Of a DNA stretch of 64,000 bases, positions 9,093-18,624 are shown in pieces; position 1 is the first letter of the stretch; each line of letters begins with the position of its first letter. This DNA comes from Lutispora thermophila DSM 19022 (lineage in GTDB: Bacteria > Bacillota > Clostridia > Lutisporales > Lutisporaceae): NCBI RefSeq assembly GCF_900142105.1, contig NZ_FQZS01000017.1:29220-93219 (forward strand). The letters are read 5' to 3'. The notes under the pieces are model-generated. The model saw nothing but the letters and a program-made list of their open reading frames with translations. It was not told the origin of the DNA and did no database searches. A program made the position numbers and the translations under genes.

Positions 9093-9265
9093 AGAAATCC
9101 CCCTCCTAAAAGATACAGGAGACCAAGCTGAAAGCTTAGTTACATAAATTTCCACCCGAAAAAGGCGGAAAAGCTGGCAAAGTTGTTGAAATAAATGATA
9201 TAATATTATATGCTTATAAGCATGAATAGGTGAATCATATAATATCAATGGAGGAGATGAGTATC

Positions 9266-9472
9266 ATGGCAGCATTGGATTTTAAATGCAATGATTGCGG
9301 TGAGAAGTTTTTTGAAATAGTAAATTCTTCAAATAGAGATAAAGTAGTATGCCCAAAATGTCAAAGCAAAAACATCAGACAGGTTTTTGAAGGAAAATGC
9401 CAGACCAGCAGATCTTCAAAAGGAGGAAGTGGATGCGGTGGCAGCTGTGGCACCTGCGGAGGATGTCACTAG
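9266..9472 (+). CDS. FmdB-type zinc ribbon protein
   Basis: About 68 aa from ATG 9266, preceded by GGAGGAG at 9 bases. Two CxxC knuckles (FKCNDCGEKF, VVCPKCQS) form the FmdB/CxxC_CXXC_SSSS zinc ribbon, with the usual F.I..VFEGKC and a Gly/Cys/Ser-rich tail GGSGCGGSCGTCGGC. Such proteins are putative regulators of unknown target. It lies between the S8 protease and a metallopeptidase. Confidence 0.8.
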   Translation: MAALDFKCNDCGEKFFEIVNSSNRDKVVCPKCQSKNIRQVFEGKCQTSRSSKGGSGCGGSCGTCGGCH

Positions 9473-9487
9473 AAAATACCAGTGAAG

Positions 9488-9516
9488 TTGACATAAAATT
9501 TATTGTATAATATATC
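9488..9516 (+). promoter_or_regulatory. Possible promoter for the metallopeptidase gene
   Basis: A perfect TTGACA (9488-9493) and TATATC (9511-9516) are separated by 17 bases, 15 bases before the ATG at 9532. The -10 is weak, and a better TATAAT lies at 9505 but only 11-12 bases from the -35. Confidence 0.3.
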
Positions 9517-9531
9517 TGTGGTGATGCAGAT

Positions 9532-10320
9532 ATGAAAAAAAATTTAATTAAAGCATATATAGTGCTGACAGTATTGCTGGCGCTATTTTTTTTAATAGAC
9601 GGCAGGGCGTATATTCTGGCAAAATCAGCCAGCTATAAAGCCCTGAAGGTTTTCGAGTATTATAAAAGCATAGAGCTTTCATCTACTGAAGGAACTATAA
9701 ACAAGCCGCATTTTATAATAAAAAATAGAGGTGCTGATGAGGGATTTGTAGAAGAAATAGGTAATTTGTTGGAAAAAAGCTACGATCTAATAGGCAAAGA
9801 ATTTGATTATTATCCGAACAAGACCATACCTGTATTCGTCTATGGAAGTATGGATGAATTTTGGGCTCATAACAAAGCATTGGAGGGACAAGCCATCATG
9901 GGGCTTTATAACATGGGAGTCATTCATATCGTCACTCCGGATGTTTTTGCCATGACCATGGAGAAATATGAGTTAAATGGGCCTATTTTACATGAGTATA
10001 CTCATTTGGTAGTGGATGAACTTACGGGAGGAAATATTGAAATATGGTTTACTGAAGGAATGGCTTTATACCAAGAATACAACATTTATGGCACTGAATG
10101 GGGAGAATTCATGGACTATGAGGATGAATACTCTCTTGAGGATTTGAGAGGTGACTTTATGGCTTTAGACAGCGATAAAGCCTATCGCAAGGCATTTCTG
10201 ATAATAAAAGATATTTACAGCAACGAAGGAGATAATGAAATCAAAGAATTCATGAAGGAACTAAAATCAGGAAAAGACTTTTATAGATCTTTTATGACCT
10301 TGAGATATAATGTTCGATAA
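9532..10320 (+). CDS. Peptidase MA-like (gluzincin) membrane-anchored metallohydrolase
   Basis: 262 aa. One N-terminal transmembrane helix (AYIVLTVLLALFFLIDG) puts the catalytic domain outside the cell. The zinc site is HEYTHLVVDE near residue 160, followed 21 residues later by WFTEGMALYQEY, whose Glu is the third zinc ligand: the gluzincin HExxH-(x)n-E pattern of peptidase MA family proteins. The substrate is unknown. GTGGTGAT precedes the ATG. A perfect hairpin follows the stop. Confidence 0.82.
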   Translation: MKKNLIKAYIVLTVLLALFFLIDGRAYILAKSASYKALKVFEYYKSIELSSTEGTINKPHFIIKNRGADEGFVEEIGNLLEKSYDLIGKEFDYYPNKTIPVFVYGSMDEFWAHNKALEGQAIMGLYNMGVIHIVTPDVFAMTMEKYELNGPILHEYTHLVVDELTGGNIEIWFTEGMALYQEYNIYGTEWGEFMDYEDEYSLEDLRGDFMALDSDKAYRKAFLIIKDIYSNEGDNEIKEFMKELKSGKDFYRSFMTLRYNVR

Positions 10321-10336
10321 AAAATGACTCAAAAAA

Positions 10337-10360
10337 GAAAACAGGCCCCTGCCTGTTTTC
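10337..10360 (+). terminator. Hairpin terminator after the metallopeptidase gene
   Basis: Perfect 10-bp stem GAAAACAGGC-CCCT-GCCTGTTTTC. The T tract is inside the stem rather than after it, so efficiency is uncertain. Confidence 0.6.
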
Positions 10361-10645
10361 CAGCATCCGGGGGGACACAAAATTAATTTTTATGTTATTG
10401 TTTTTAGTTTCTAATATGATTATATGATATAATTTTATGTAATAACATGCGAAAAGTGTATTATTTTTCTAGGAGTTTAGACCTAATGCGACATTTTTTT
10501 TGGGACTTTTCATAGACATCTTTTGAATAGTATTATAGAAATATGTGAGAGTGAATGTTCCCGGGTTTATATTAAAATAAAAATTAAAATGGTAATAAAA
10601 GTTTTAATGAAAAGATTAATAAATATAGAGAGGGGTAAGCACTGT

Positions 10646-11341
10646 ATGAGTAATAAAATATTAGTTGTTGATGATGAAAGACCCATAGCAGATATAATAA
10701 AATACAATCTTGAAAAAGAAGGTTATAAGGTATTTATTGCAGAGGATGGACAGCAGGCTATTGATTATACATATGAGTATAAGCCTGATCTCATAATACT
10801 CGATATAATGCTACCCGTTATGGACGGATTTACTGTATGCAAAAAACTCAGGGAAAATGTAAACACTCCCATAATAATGCTTACAGCTAAGGAGGAAGAA
10901 GTAGATAAAGTATTGGGACTGGAACTTGGCGCCGATGACTATATGACCAAGCCTTTCAGTTTCAGGGAACTTTTGGCCAGAGTAAAAGCAAATATAAGAA
11001 GAGTAAACTTCTCAAACAACGGCACAGAAGGTGGAGGACAGATAATTAAGTCAAGCAACTTGATAATAGATCTTAATAAATATGAGGTAAGAAAAGATGA
11101 CAGAGTAATTGAGCTTACTTTAAGGGAATTTGAACTGTTAAAATATCTCGCTCAAAATGCCGAACAGGTATTTTCAAGGGAAACCTTGCTGGAAGAAGTC
11201 TGGGGATATGAATATTATGGCGATGTCAGGACAGTAGATGTTACTGTAAGGCGCCTGCGAGAAAAGATTGAAGATGATCCAAGCAACGCCAAGTTTGTTC
11301 AAACCAAGAGAGGTGTAGGCTATTATTTTAGGAGGATGTAA
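10646..11341 (+). CDS. walR: Response regulator WalR (YycF)
   Basis: 231 aa from ATG 10646 (GAGAGGGG 11 bases upstream); the open frame to 10523 has no ribosome site. The receiver domain has Asp9-Asp10 and phosphoacceptor Asp53 (LIILDIMLP), then K in MTKPFSFREL. The OmpR-type winged helix follows with ELTLREFELLKYLA and WGYEYYGDVRTVDVTVRRLREK. It controls peptidoglycan hydrolases and cell-wall homeostasis together with WalK, four bases downstream. The downstream yycH-yycI-murA-walJ-htrA order identifies it as WalR rather than a generic PhoB-like regulator. Confidence 0.93.
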   Translation: MSNKILVVDDERPIADIIKYNLEKEGYKVFIAEDGQQAIDYTYEYKPDLIILDIMLPVMDGFTVCKKLRENVNTPIIMLTAKEEEVDKVLGLELGADDYMTKPFSFRELLARVKANIRRVNFSNNGTEGGGQIIKSSNLIIDLNKYEVRKDDRVIELTLREFELLKYLAQNAEQVFSRETLLEEVWGYEYYGDVRTVDVTVRRLREKIEDDPSNAKFVQTKRGVGYYFRRM

Positions 11342-11345
11342 ATAG

Positions 11346-13115
11346 ATGTTAAAAAGCATCCAATGGAAGATGGTAATAATTTTTGTCTTATTGGTATGGC
11401 TTGCTATGTCTATAATAGGTGTATATATAATACAAGCTGTTGAGAAAGATCAAGTGGATAATGTGATAAATAACGCAATATCCAACGCCAATTATTTGGA
11501 ATATATGCTGGAAGATAAGATGGCAAGGCCCTATGAAGTTCAAGCCATGGTGAATTCTTGGTTTGCAGGGCAGATAAATCAGATTAAAGCTGTTTATGTT
11601 TTCAATAAGGATAAAAGATATGTGGCTCACGAAGGTGGGGACCTTAGAGATCCAGCGGAAGACAGCATAATTATTTCTCAAGCACTGGAAGGAAAAGTGG
11701 CGGAGGATTTCAACAGATTTGTAGATCTAAAAAATAATTACAAGAGCATTGCAATACCCATAGTATCAGATGACAATGAAATCCGTGGAGCTATTTATCT
11801 TAATGTGAACTTATCAAACATAAATAAAACCATAGGCAATATAAAAAGCATACTCACCAGTGCCACCATATGGGCAATGTGTTTTACTGTGCTCATGGGA
11901 AGCATACTTTCAAGAACCATAACGGGACCTATAAAGGAAGTAACATCCAAGGCCGAGAAGCTGGCAAAGGGTGAATTTGATCATACAATCATGGTAAGAT
12001 CCGATGACGAAGTAGGAAAGCTGGCAGAAATGTTCAACTATCTTACAGTCAGATTAAAGTCCACATTAAATGAGATGAATAACGAAAAGGAAAAGATGGA
12101 GACAATACTGACCTATATGACTGATGGAGTAATTGCTGTAAGCACCGATGGCACGATACTCCATGCCAATCCGGCTGCTTTTAAGCTTTTTAATTTGTCT
12201 CAGGATCATGTGGCTGAAAAAAACTTTGATGATATTACTGAGATGTTAGGCCTATCCTTTAGACATGAGGATTTGTTCACAGGGACCAAAGAAAAAAATG
12301 ATTTGATCAAAATAGAAGACTCAACAATAAGATACAGCGTAGTTCCTTTTAAAAATGAAGCTGCTGAGACTGCCGGTGCTATAATAGTTCTTCAGGATGT
12401 AACGGAGCAGGAAAATCTGGACAGGATGAGAAAAGAATTTGTGGCCAATGTATCTCATGAATTGAGGACACCGCTTACAACCATCAAAAGCTATACGGAA
12501 ACTTTGTTAAACGGAGCTTTGGAAGACAGAAACATGACGCTGAAGTTTCTCAATGTCATTGATAGTGAATCCGATAGGATGACAAGATTGGTTAAGGACC
12601 TGCTGATGCTTTCAAGGTTGGATTATGATAAAGCTCAATGGAACATGAAGGAGATCGACCTGACGAAAATACTCACTGATTGCGTGTATAAGATGGATAT
12701 TTCAGCAAAACAGAAGAAGCAAAGCATCACTTTGGAGATAAGCGAAGATATTCCTCAAACTATAGGGGACAAAGACAGGATAGAGCAGGTTATTATAAAC
12801 ATAATAAGCAATTCAATAAAATACACTCAGGAAAAAGGCAAAATCAATGTATCAATGTGGAAAGAAGAAGAATATATCTGTATAAAGGTACAGGATAATG
12901 GTATAGGAATACCCAAAAAGGATATGGATAGGCTTTTCGAAAGGTTTTATCGAGTGGATAAAGCCCGTTCAAGGATGCTGGGAGGTACCGGTTTGGGCTT
13001 ATCAATTGCAAAGCAGATTGTGGAGGCTCATAAAGGAAAAATTTTTCTGGATAGCATATACGGAGAAGGAACTTGGGTGACTATAATGCTTCCTATTGTT
13101 TCAAGTGTAAATTAA
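11346..13115 (+). CDS. walK: Sensor histidine kinase WalK (YycG)
   Basis: 589 aa. A first transmembrane helix (residues about 8-28), an extracytoplasmic loop of about 130 residues, and a second helix near 170-190 are followed by HAMP (ITGPIKEVTSKAEKLAKGEFD), a PAS domain (TYMTDGVIAVSTDGTILHAN), the HisKA box VSHELRTPLTT with phosphoacceptor His371, and HATPase_c N, G1 and G2 boxes (IISNSIKYT, VQDNGIGIP, GGTGLGLSIA). This is the full WalK architecture. Its ribosome site lies within the end of walR, so the two are coupled. Confidence 0.93.
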   Translation: MLKSIQWKMVIIFVLLVWLAMSIIGVYIIQAVEKDQVDNVINNAISNANYLEYMLEDKMARPYEVQAMVNSWFAGQINQIKAVYVFNKDKRYVAHEGGDLRDPAEDSIIISQALEGKVAEDFNRFVDLKNNYKSIAIPIVSDDNEIRGAIYLNVNLSNINKTIGNIKSILTSATIWAMCFTVLMGSILSRTITGPIKEVTSKAEKLAKGEFDHTIMVRSDDEVGKLAEMFNYLTVRLKSTLNEMNNEKEKMETILTYMTDGVIAVSTDGTILHANPAAFKLFNLSQDHVAEKNFDDITEMLGLSFRHEDLFTGTKEKNDLIKIEDSTIRYSVVPFKNEAAETAGAIIVLQDVTEQENLDRMRKEFVANVSHELRTPLTTIKSYTETLLNGALEDRNMTLKFLNVIDSESDRMTRLVKDLLMLSRLDYDKAQWNMKEIDLTKILTDCVYKMDISAKQKKQSITLEISEDIPQTIGDKDRIEQVIINIISNSIKYTQEKGKINVSMWKEEEYICIKVQDNGIGIPKKDMDRLFERFYRVDKARSRMLGGTGLGLSIAKQIVEAHKGKIFLDSIYGEGTWVTIMLPIVSSVN

Positions 13116-13205
13116 CCTTAATTATGCTGTAATAAGATTGTAACAATAGTATTATATAATACAGTTGTATAATAAGATTATGGTTAATTTCTGGAGGTAA
13201 TTCCA

Positions 13206-13721
13206 ATGCTCATAAACAAATATGGAAAAATCATATTGATCCTAACTATGGTATTTACTCTTGCACTTTCTTCTGTTACATGTGTGTATGGAGCAAAAGT
13301 GGATGATCCTATACCCGTTTTTGACTTTGTTAATGGAATAGAAGAAGTAGATCAGCCTATAAAATATAATAACAAGGAGTTGTCCATAAAGGGTAAAGCA
13401 TTGGAAGGTACTCAGATTACTGTAAGCACATACTGGTATAATTCTGGTAATGAGCAATCTATTGTGTTTAAAGAAAAAGATAACAATAGCAATGAAGATG
13501 CTGATGGAGAGTGGGTTCTACAGCATACAAAAAAATGCAAGGTTGGTTTGTCTGGAATTTTTGGCATATCTGTTACTATTAAACCAGGAAAAAATAAAAT
13601 AATTGTTAAAGCGGACAACGAAGAACCTTATGAAATAGAAATAGAATATATAGATAGCGAAAAAATCACTGAAAAAATCAATGACTTGATGTTCGATGGA
13701 CTTAAATTAGATTTTGAATAA
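13206..13721 (+). CDS. Secreted hypothetical protein within the wal operon
   Basis: 171 aa. A signal peptide (basic NKYGK, hydrophobic IILILTMVFTLALSSVTC, cleavage likely after VYGA) precedes a domain predicted to be beta-rich: KELSIKGKALEGTQITVSTYWY and IFGISVTIKPGKNKIIVKA resemble Ig-like or bacterial adhesion-type repeats. GGAGG sits 8 bases before the ATG. It lies between walK and yycH, where most Firmicutes have nothing, so it may modulate the sensor or be a cell-wall protein under the same promoter. I do not recognise a family. Confidence 0.7.
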   Translation: MLINKYGKIILILTMVFTLALSSVTCVYGAKVDDPIPVFDFVNGIEEVDQPIKYNNKELSIKGKALEGTQITVSTYWYNSGNEQSIVFKEKDNNSNEDADGEWVLQHTKKCKVGLSGIFGISVTIKPGKNKIIVKADNEEPYEIEIEYIDSEKITEKINDLMFDGLKLDFE

Positions 13722-13732
13722 ATGTTCAGGGA

Positions 13733-15163
13733 ATGGTAAAATTGAAGCTGGAAAGACTTAAATCAATAGTTCTTTTTTGTCTCGTTGCAATAAGCATAGT
13801 ATTGACTACCCAAATATGGTTGAATATATCCATTGAGGGTATTTTTATTATGTCTAAAAACAAAGAATACAAGAACAATGAACTTCTTAGCTCCGATAAC
13901 GATAAGGCAAGCTTTATCAAGCCGGAAAAACTTATCATCAATAATAATGGTAAGCATACTCTTCTTTTCAATGAAACAGAGGCAGGAATGATTTATGACA
14001 GAATTTTGGATGACATGAAGAATATGCTTTCTGTTGTTTTTGAAGCAAAGGAAGGAATGGAGTTAGAAAAACGGACATTGGATTACATGGAAAAGTTAAG
14101 AGCAGGGCGAAGTGTTGAGCTTCAACTTCCCTTTGCTTACGATTATAAGCTTTTGGCAGGTATTCTGGGAATAAATAATCCAAATTGGCAGGAAATAAAG
14201 AAAGTTGATGCTGTAGTAGTAGGCTATGACAGCAATAATGTCTATATAGTTGATAAGGGAGATGAAAGCATATATGAATTCAGATCCAAGTCTCTAAGAA
14301 GCAGTATCAGAGTAATGGTGGATATGATAAACCGAGGGAAGCCTTATTCTTACATATTTTTGAATGATATAGATTCGGAAAGGTACAGTGATGCTGTATT
14401 TATTCCAGTGGATATAGACAAGCATTCAATGCCAAAGCTGTCCTCTTATTCTGAGACGGATATATACACCATTGAAGATATTGCAAAATATTTTTTTGAA
14501 GATCCAACTACATTGAGAAGCATAGTTGATCCTTCAGGAACTGTCATTTATACAGATGGAGAAAATCAAGGCATAAGAATCAGCAAGTCTGGAGTTATAG
14601 AGTATGTGAAATATTCTATATCATCCAAGAATGATGGAGGCAATTTTACTGCACTGGATGCTGTAAATATTGCAACGAATTTCGTAAATAGTCATATGGG
14701 ATTTCCAAAGGATTCATACATTTCCTCCATTGAACAGACAACTATAAACAACAAGCTCTATAGTTGCGTAATAAGGTATAATTATAGGTATGAGGGTATT
14801 CCCATAGTAAATGATGATGTTACTATGGATAATCCTATAGAAGTGGAAATAGTAAATGGACAGGTAAAAAGGTATAAAAGGGTTGTCAAGAATATCAAAG
14901 TTACGGGATCAGTTATGAGCGTTAGGAAACCTTTGGAAATCATTGATATTCTTTTTATGAGATTAAACCATGACAAAAAGATAGAAATCGATGATATAAT
15001 GATAAAAGATATATATTTGTCGTATCTGGAATATGGAATAAACAATCCAACTTCCATGATACCTGTTTGGGTTGTAGAAGTTCAGGTAGATAGCTCGTTT
15101 AATGCCTCAGGAAGGTTTATAATGAATGCAGAGTCAGGAGTTATACTATTTGAACCGTATTAG
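13733..15163 (+). CDS. yycH: WalK regulator YycH
   Basis: About 476 aa with an N-terminal transmembrane helix (IVLFCLVAISIVLTTQIWL) and a large extracellular domain ending VPVWVVEVQVD-like and SGVILFEPY, the shape of YycH. In Bacillus, YycH and YycI form a membrane complex with WalK and tune its activity. AGGGA abuts the ATG at 13733, so the actual start may be TTG 13742, nine bases beyond the ribosome site. The gene starts 11 bases after the secreted-protein gene and is followed by yycI after 27 bases, consistent with one operon. Confidence 0.82.
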   Translation: MVKLKLERLKSIVLFCLVAISIVLTTQIWLNISIEGIFIMSKNKEYKNNELLSSDNDKASFIKPEKLIINNNGKHTLLFNETEAGMIYDRILDDMKNMLSVVFEAKEGMELEKRTLDYMEKLRAGRSVELQLPFAYDYKLLAGILGINNPNWQEIKKVDAVVVGYDSNNVYIVDKGDESIYEFRSKSLRSSIRVMVDMINRGKPYSYIFLNDIDSERYSDAVFIPVDIDKHSMPKLSSYSETDIYTIEDIAKYFFEDPTTLRSIVDPSGTVIYTDGENQGIRISKSGVIEYVKYSISSKNDGGNFTALDAVNIATNFVNSHMGFPKDSYISSIEQTTINNKLYSCVIRYNYRYEGIPIVNDDVTMDNPIEVEIVNGQVKRYKRVVKNIKVTGSVMSVRKPLEIIDILFMRLNHDKKIEIDDIMIKDIYLSYLEYGINNPTSMIPVWVVEVQVDSSFNASGRFIMNAESGVILFEPY

Positions 15164-15199
15164 GGTTTCAATATCCCCAGAAGGAAGGGGTTGAATACA

Positions 15200-16090
15200 A
15201 TGAATTGGTCAAGAGCAAAGACTATATTGATTATTCTTTTCCTAATAGCAGATATTTTCCTGTTTTATGAATTATATTCAGAGGATCTGGTCAGAAGAAA
15301 CAAGGCAGATCAAGAGACTGCAAAAGAAGTAATAAAATATTTGGAAAAACAAGGAATATGGGTTAAGTGTCGTATTCCTAAGGCCAGTTTGCCAAAGAAA
15401 ACCCTTACTGTAAAGTACAAGTATATTGATAGTAAATATGCCTTAGGTATTTTTTTTGACTCTCCTAAAGATGTAGCAATAAAGACATATGAGGACAGAA
15501 CTGTTTTAGAGGATAAAAAATCATATGTGGAAATTAACAAAAATGGACAGTTGATCTATACCAATAAGGAATTGTTGAGAAAAAAGGAAGAGCCAATGGA
15601 TGAAGAATCTGCCTTAAAGAATATGAAGGTATTCTTAAAAAATATTGGCATAGATGATGATGATATATATAGCATTTCTAAAAAGCTTGAAAATGGGTAT
15701 TATATTATAAACTGCAGCCAAAGTTATAAAGGTACATTTCTGGATGAAAGTCATTTAGAACTTCTTGTTACAAAAGAGGGAATAGCCCATATGAAAATTT
15801 TATGGTTTGAAGTAGAGAATAATGGGAAGAATAAGAATGCCATAATACATCCAATAAAAGCATTAATGGAATTAGCCGAAGAAATGGAAGAAAAAACTGA
15901 TGAAGGCAAAAAGGATCTGGTGATTAATGATATAAGCTTAGGCTATTACTTTGATACAGATATAGAACAGGTGGAAGAGTTTGATATAATAGAGGTTGAG
16001 GAAGGAACAGCAATACCCGTATGGAAGATGGAGACCAATATGGGTAATATATACATAAATGCCTATAATGGTACAGTTGAAAAAAACTAA
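15200..16090 (+). CDS. yycI: WalK regulator YycI
   Basis: About 296 aa from ATG 15200 (AAGGAAGGGG 9 bases upstream; the frame also opens at TTG 15191). The N-terminus MNWSRAKTILIILFLIADIFLFY is the characteristic start of YycI, a single transmembrane anchor followed by an extracytoplasmic domain with two related halves. It ends with IPVWKMETNMGNIYINAYNG, the family C-terminus. It should partner with YycH in regulating WalK. A strong terminator follows directly. Confidence 0.85.
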   Translation: MNWSRAKTILIILFLIADIFLFYELYSEDLVRRNKADQETAKEVIKYLEKQGIWVKCRIPKASLPKKTLTVKYKYIDSKYALGIFFDSPKDVAIKTYEDRTVLEDKKSYVEINKNGQLIYTNKELLRKKEEPMDEESALKNMKVFLKNIGIDDDDIYSISKKLENGYYIINCSQSYKGTFLDESHLELLVTKEGIAHMKILWFEVENNGKNKNAIIHPIKALMELAEEMEEKTDEGKKDLVINDISLGYYFDTDIEQVEEFDIIEVEEGTAIPVWKMETNMGNIYINAYNGTVEKN

Positions 16091-16127
16091 AAAATAGTGC
16101 AAAATATTAACAGTATGGTATAATGAT

Positions 16128-16170
16128 AAAAGGCTTCAATATAAAAAATTTTTAATATGAAGCCTTTTGT
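16128..16170 (+). terminator. Rho-independent terminator after yycI
   Basis: Perfect 11-bp stem AAAAGGCTTCA (16128-16138) with TGAAGCCTTTT (16158-16168), then further T residues; it closes the walRK-yycHI operon before murA. Confidence 0.85.
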
Positions 16171-16271
16171 TTTTCAGACCTATTATATTATCAAGTAATT
16201 CTGATAATGATATAATATAGAATGTAATTATGTGTATAACCATAACTACAATGGATAAGGAGTAGAAACAA

Positions 16272-17534
16272 TTGGATAAGTTGATTATAGAAGGCGGCCA
16301 TGCGTTAAAAGGTGAAGTATGTATCAGCGGCGCTAAGAACTCAGCAGTAGCAATATTGCCTGCGGCAATACTTGCAGGAGAGACTTGTACTATAAAAAAT
16401 CTGCCAAATATTAAAGATGTTGCCAATATTGTAGATATTCTTGTACAATTAGGAGCCCAAGTGAAAAGAGAAGGGCATGACAAGCTTGTTATTAATAGCA
16501 ATAATATTAATACATATAAGGTAGACTTTGAACTTTCTAAGAAACTGAGGGCCTCATATTATTTTATAGGAGCCTTGTTAGGTCGTTTCAAAAAGGCGGA
16601 GGTTCCTTTTCCTGGAGGTTGTGATATAGGTGTAAGACCTATCGATCAGCATATAAAAGGCTTTGAAGCACTTGGAGCCAAAATCACCATAGAGCACGGA
16701 ATCATCAGGGCAGAAGCAGATGAGCTGGTGGGAGCTTCCATATTTCTTGATGTGGTTAGCGTAGGTGCCACTATTAACATTATGCTTGCAGCTTGTATGG
16801 CAAAAGGAACAACAACGATAGAAAACGCAGCCAAGGAGCCATATATAGTTGATACTGCAAACTTCCTCAACGCTCTTGGAGCCAATATAAAAGGTGCCGG
16901 TACCGATGAGATAAAGATAAAAGGTGTAGAGAGGCTGGGAGGATGCGAACATGCCATAATTCCTGATCAGATGGAGGCAGGAACCTATATGATTGCCGCT
17001 GCTGCCTCAAAAGGGGATGTCTTGATAAAGAATATTATACCTACCCATTTGGACTCTATAAGCGCAAAGATGAAGGAAATGGGTATTGATATCATAGAAA
17101 ACGGAGATTCTCTTAGAGTAGTTGCAAACAGCAGGCCAAAAGCCGTCAATATAAAGACTATGCCTTATCCTGGCTTTCCTACTGATTTGCAGCAACCTAT
17201 GAGTGTACTTTTATCCGTTGCAGATGGTACTGCTATAATAAATGAAAGCATATATGACGGTCGATTCAAACATGTGGATGAGCTAAAGAAAATGGGAGCC
17301 AAGATAAATGTGGAAGGAAGAATTGCAGTTATAGAAGGTGTACCTAAATTGTTAGGAGCACCGGTATGTGCTACGGATTTAAGAGCTGGAGCGGCTATGG
17401 TAGTAGCAGGATTATCTGCGGAAGGCGAAACTATAATAAGCAATCTTTCCCACATTGAAAGAGGCTATGAAAAACTTGAAGAAAAGCTAATGGGATTAGG
17501 AGCCAAAATAAAGAGAATATCTGAAGAAGATTAG
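16272..17534 (+). CDS. murA: UDP-N-acetylglucosamine 1-carboxyvinyltransferase MurA
   Basis: 420 aa starting at TTG 16272, with AAGGAG 9 bases upstream. MurA transfers enolpyruvate from PEP to UDP-GlcNAc, the first committed step of peptidoglycan synthesis. Lys22-Asn23 (SGAKNSAV) and the catalytic, fosfomycin-targeted Cys117 ([14 protein letters not shown]) are present, as are DLQQPMSVL and the C-terminal [13 protein letters not shown] loop. Length and order are canonical. Location in a wal cluster is typical of Clostridia. Confidence 0.95.
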   Translation: MDKLIIEGGHALKGEVCISGAKNSAVAILPAAILAGETCTIKNLPNIKDVANIVDILVQLGAQVKREGHDKLVINSNNINTYKVDFELSKKLRASYYFIGALLGRFKKAEVPFPGGCDIGVRPIDQHIKGFEALGAKITIEHGIIRAEADELVGASIFLDVVSVGATINIMLAACMAKGTTTIENAAKEPYIVDTANFLNALGANIKGAGTDEIKIKGVERLGGCEHAIIPDQMEAGTYMIAAAASKGDVLIKNIIPTHLDSISAKMKEMGIDIIENGDSLRVVANSRPKAVNIKTMPYPGFPTDLQQPMSVLLSVADGTAIINESIYDGRFKHVDELKKMGAKINVEGRIAVIEGVPKLLGAPVCATDLRAGAAMVVAGLSAEGETIISNLSHIERGYEKLEEKLMGLGAKIKRISEED

Positions 17535-17547
17535 TATACTATAATTC

Positions 17548-17583
17548 GGCGTAGACCGCATAGTTTGGCCTATCGCCTTTTTT
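17548..17583 (+). terminator. Likely terminator after murA
   Basis: Imperfect stem GGCGTAG-ACC with GG-CCTATCGCC followed by TTTTTT (17578-17583). Confidence 0.55.
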
Positions 17584-17599
17584 GTTAGGGGGATAACTT

Positions 17600-18394
17600 A
17601 TGACCTTGAGATTTTGCTCCATTGCCAGTGGAAGCAGTGGAAATTGCATATATGTAGGCAATGATGATTCAGGTCTTCTGGTGGATGCAGGTATCAGTTG
17701 CAAAGGAATTTTGGAGAGTCTTAAAAATATAGGAGTGTGCAATAGTTCCATAAAAGGCATACTGGTGACTCACGAACATTCAGACCATATAAAAAGCATA
17801 GGGGCCATGTCAAGAAAGCTCAACATGCCTATATATGCCAACTGCAAAACATGGGAAGCATTAGACGGAAGTGTTGGCAAAGTCAAAGCAGAAAATATAA
17901 GAATTTTTGACACCAATAAAGGATTTTATATAGATGATATATATGTCTCACCTTTTTCTATTTCTCATGATGCTGCTGATCCTGTGGGATACACCTTTTC
18001 TTTTGGCAGCAAAAAAGTGGGATTAGCTACAGACTTGGGGTATTTCAGTCAAACCGTTAGGGAAGCATTAAAAGGCTCTGCCTTTGTCATGCTGGAAGCT
18101 AATCACGATATAGAAATGCTGAAGGTAGGAAGTTATCCATACTTTTTAAAAAGAAGAATATTGGGCGAGCAGGGCCACCTTTCTAATGAAGCTTCGGGTT
18201 ATGCTGCCTGTGAACTTGTAGATTTGGGAGTAAAGCAGATAATGCTAGGACATTTAAGCAAGGAAAACAACTTTCCTCAATTAGCATATGAAACTGTCAA
18301 AGGTATTTTGGAGCAAAAAGGTATCGCTGTTCAGCGAGATGTTACTTTGGATGTGGCTCCAAGAAGTTCCATAAGCAAAGTATTCTCAGTTTGA
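17600..18394 (+). CDS. walJ: MBL-fold metallohydrolase WalJ (YycJ)
   Basis: 264 aa, GGGGG 8 bases before the ATG. The metallo-beta-lactamase motif THEHSDHI (HxHxDH) is near residue 57, with the early FCSIASGSSGNCIYVG and DSGLLVDAG strands, later LATDLGY and HLSNEASG, and the final metal histidine in LGHLSKEN. This is YycJ/WalJ, a putative 5'-3' exonuclease of the wal operon implicated in DNA mismatch repair and cell division coordination. Neighbours agree. Confidence 0.88.
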   Translation: MTLRFCSIASGSSGNCIYVGNDDSGLLVDAGISCKGILESLKNIGVCNSSIKGILVTHEHSDHIKSIGAMSRKLNMPIYANCKTWEALDGSVGKVKAENIRIFDTNKGFYIDDIYVSPFSISHDAADPVGYTFSFGSKKVGLATDLGYFSQTVREALKGSAFVMLEANHDIEMLKVGSYPYFLKRRILGEQGHLSNEASGYAACELVDLGVKQIMLGHLSKENNFPQLAYETVKGILEQKGIAVQRDVTLDVAPRSSISKVFSV

Positions 18395-18500
18395 CGTATA
18401 TAAAATAGGGATAATATAGCTGTATGAAGTATATCATATTAATGGAAGACTATGGGAGAAGTAGTTTCGCATCAGTAATTATAACGTATATTCATATTGC

Positions 18501-18536
18501 TGGAAAAATATAATTTTTTGAATTTATATTTTTCCA
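18501..18536. repeat. A/T-rich perfect hairpin upstream of htrA
   Basis: Thirteen-bp inverted repeat TGGAAAAATATAA (18501-18513) with TTATATTTTTCCA (18524-18536). A second, weaker hairpin follows at 18550-18593 (GAAAAGCT with AGCTTTTC). Either may terminate walJ transcription; neither has a clear trailing T tract. Confidence 0.55.
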
Positions 18537-18624
18537 AAAGGCATTGCATGAAAAGCTTCATTGTTATTAAAATATTTTCAATGGGAGCTTTTCTCGTAAA
18601 TAGAATTTTATGAAGAAGGTGAAT

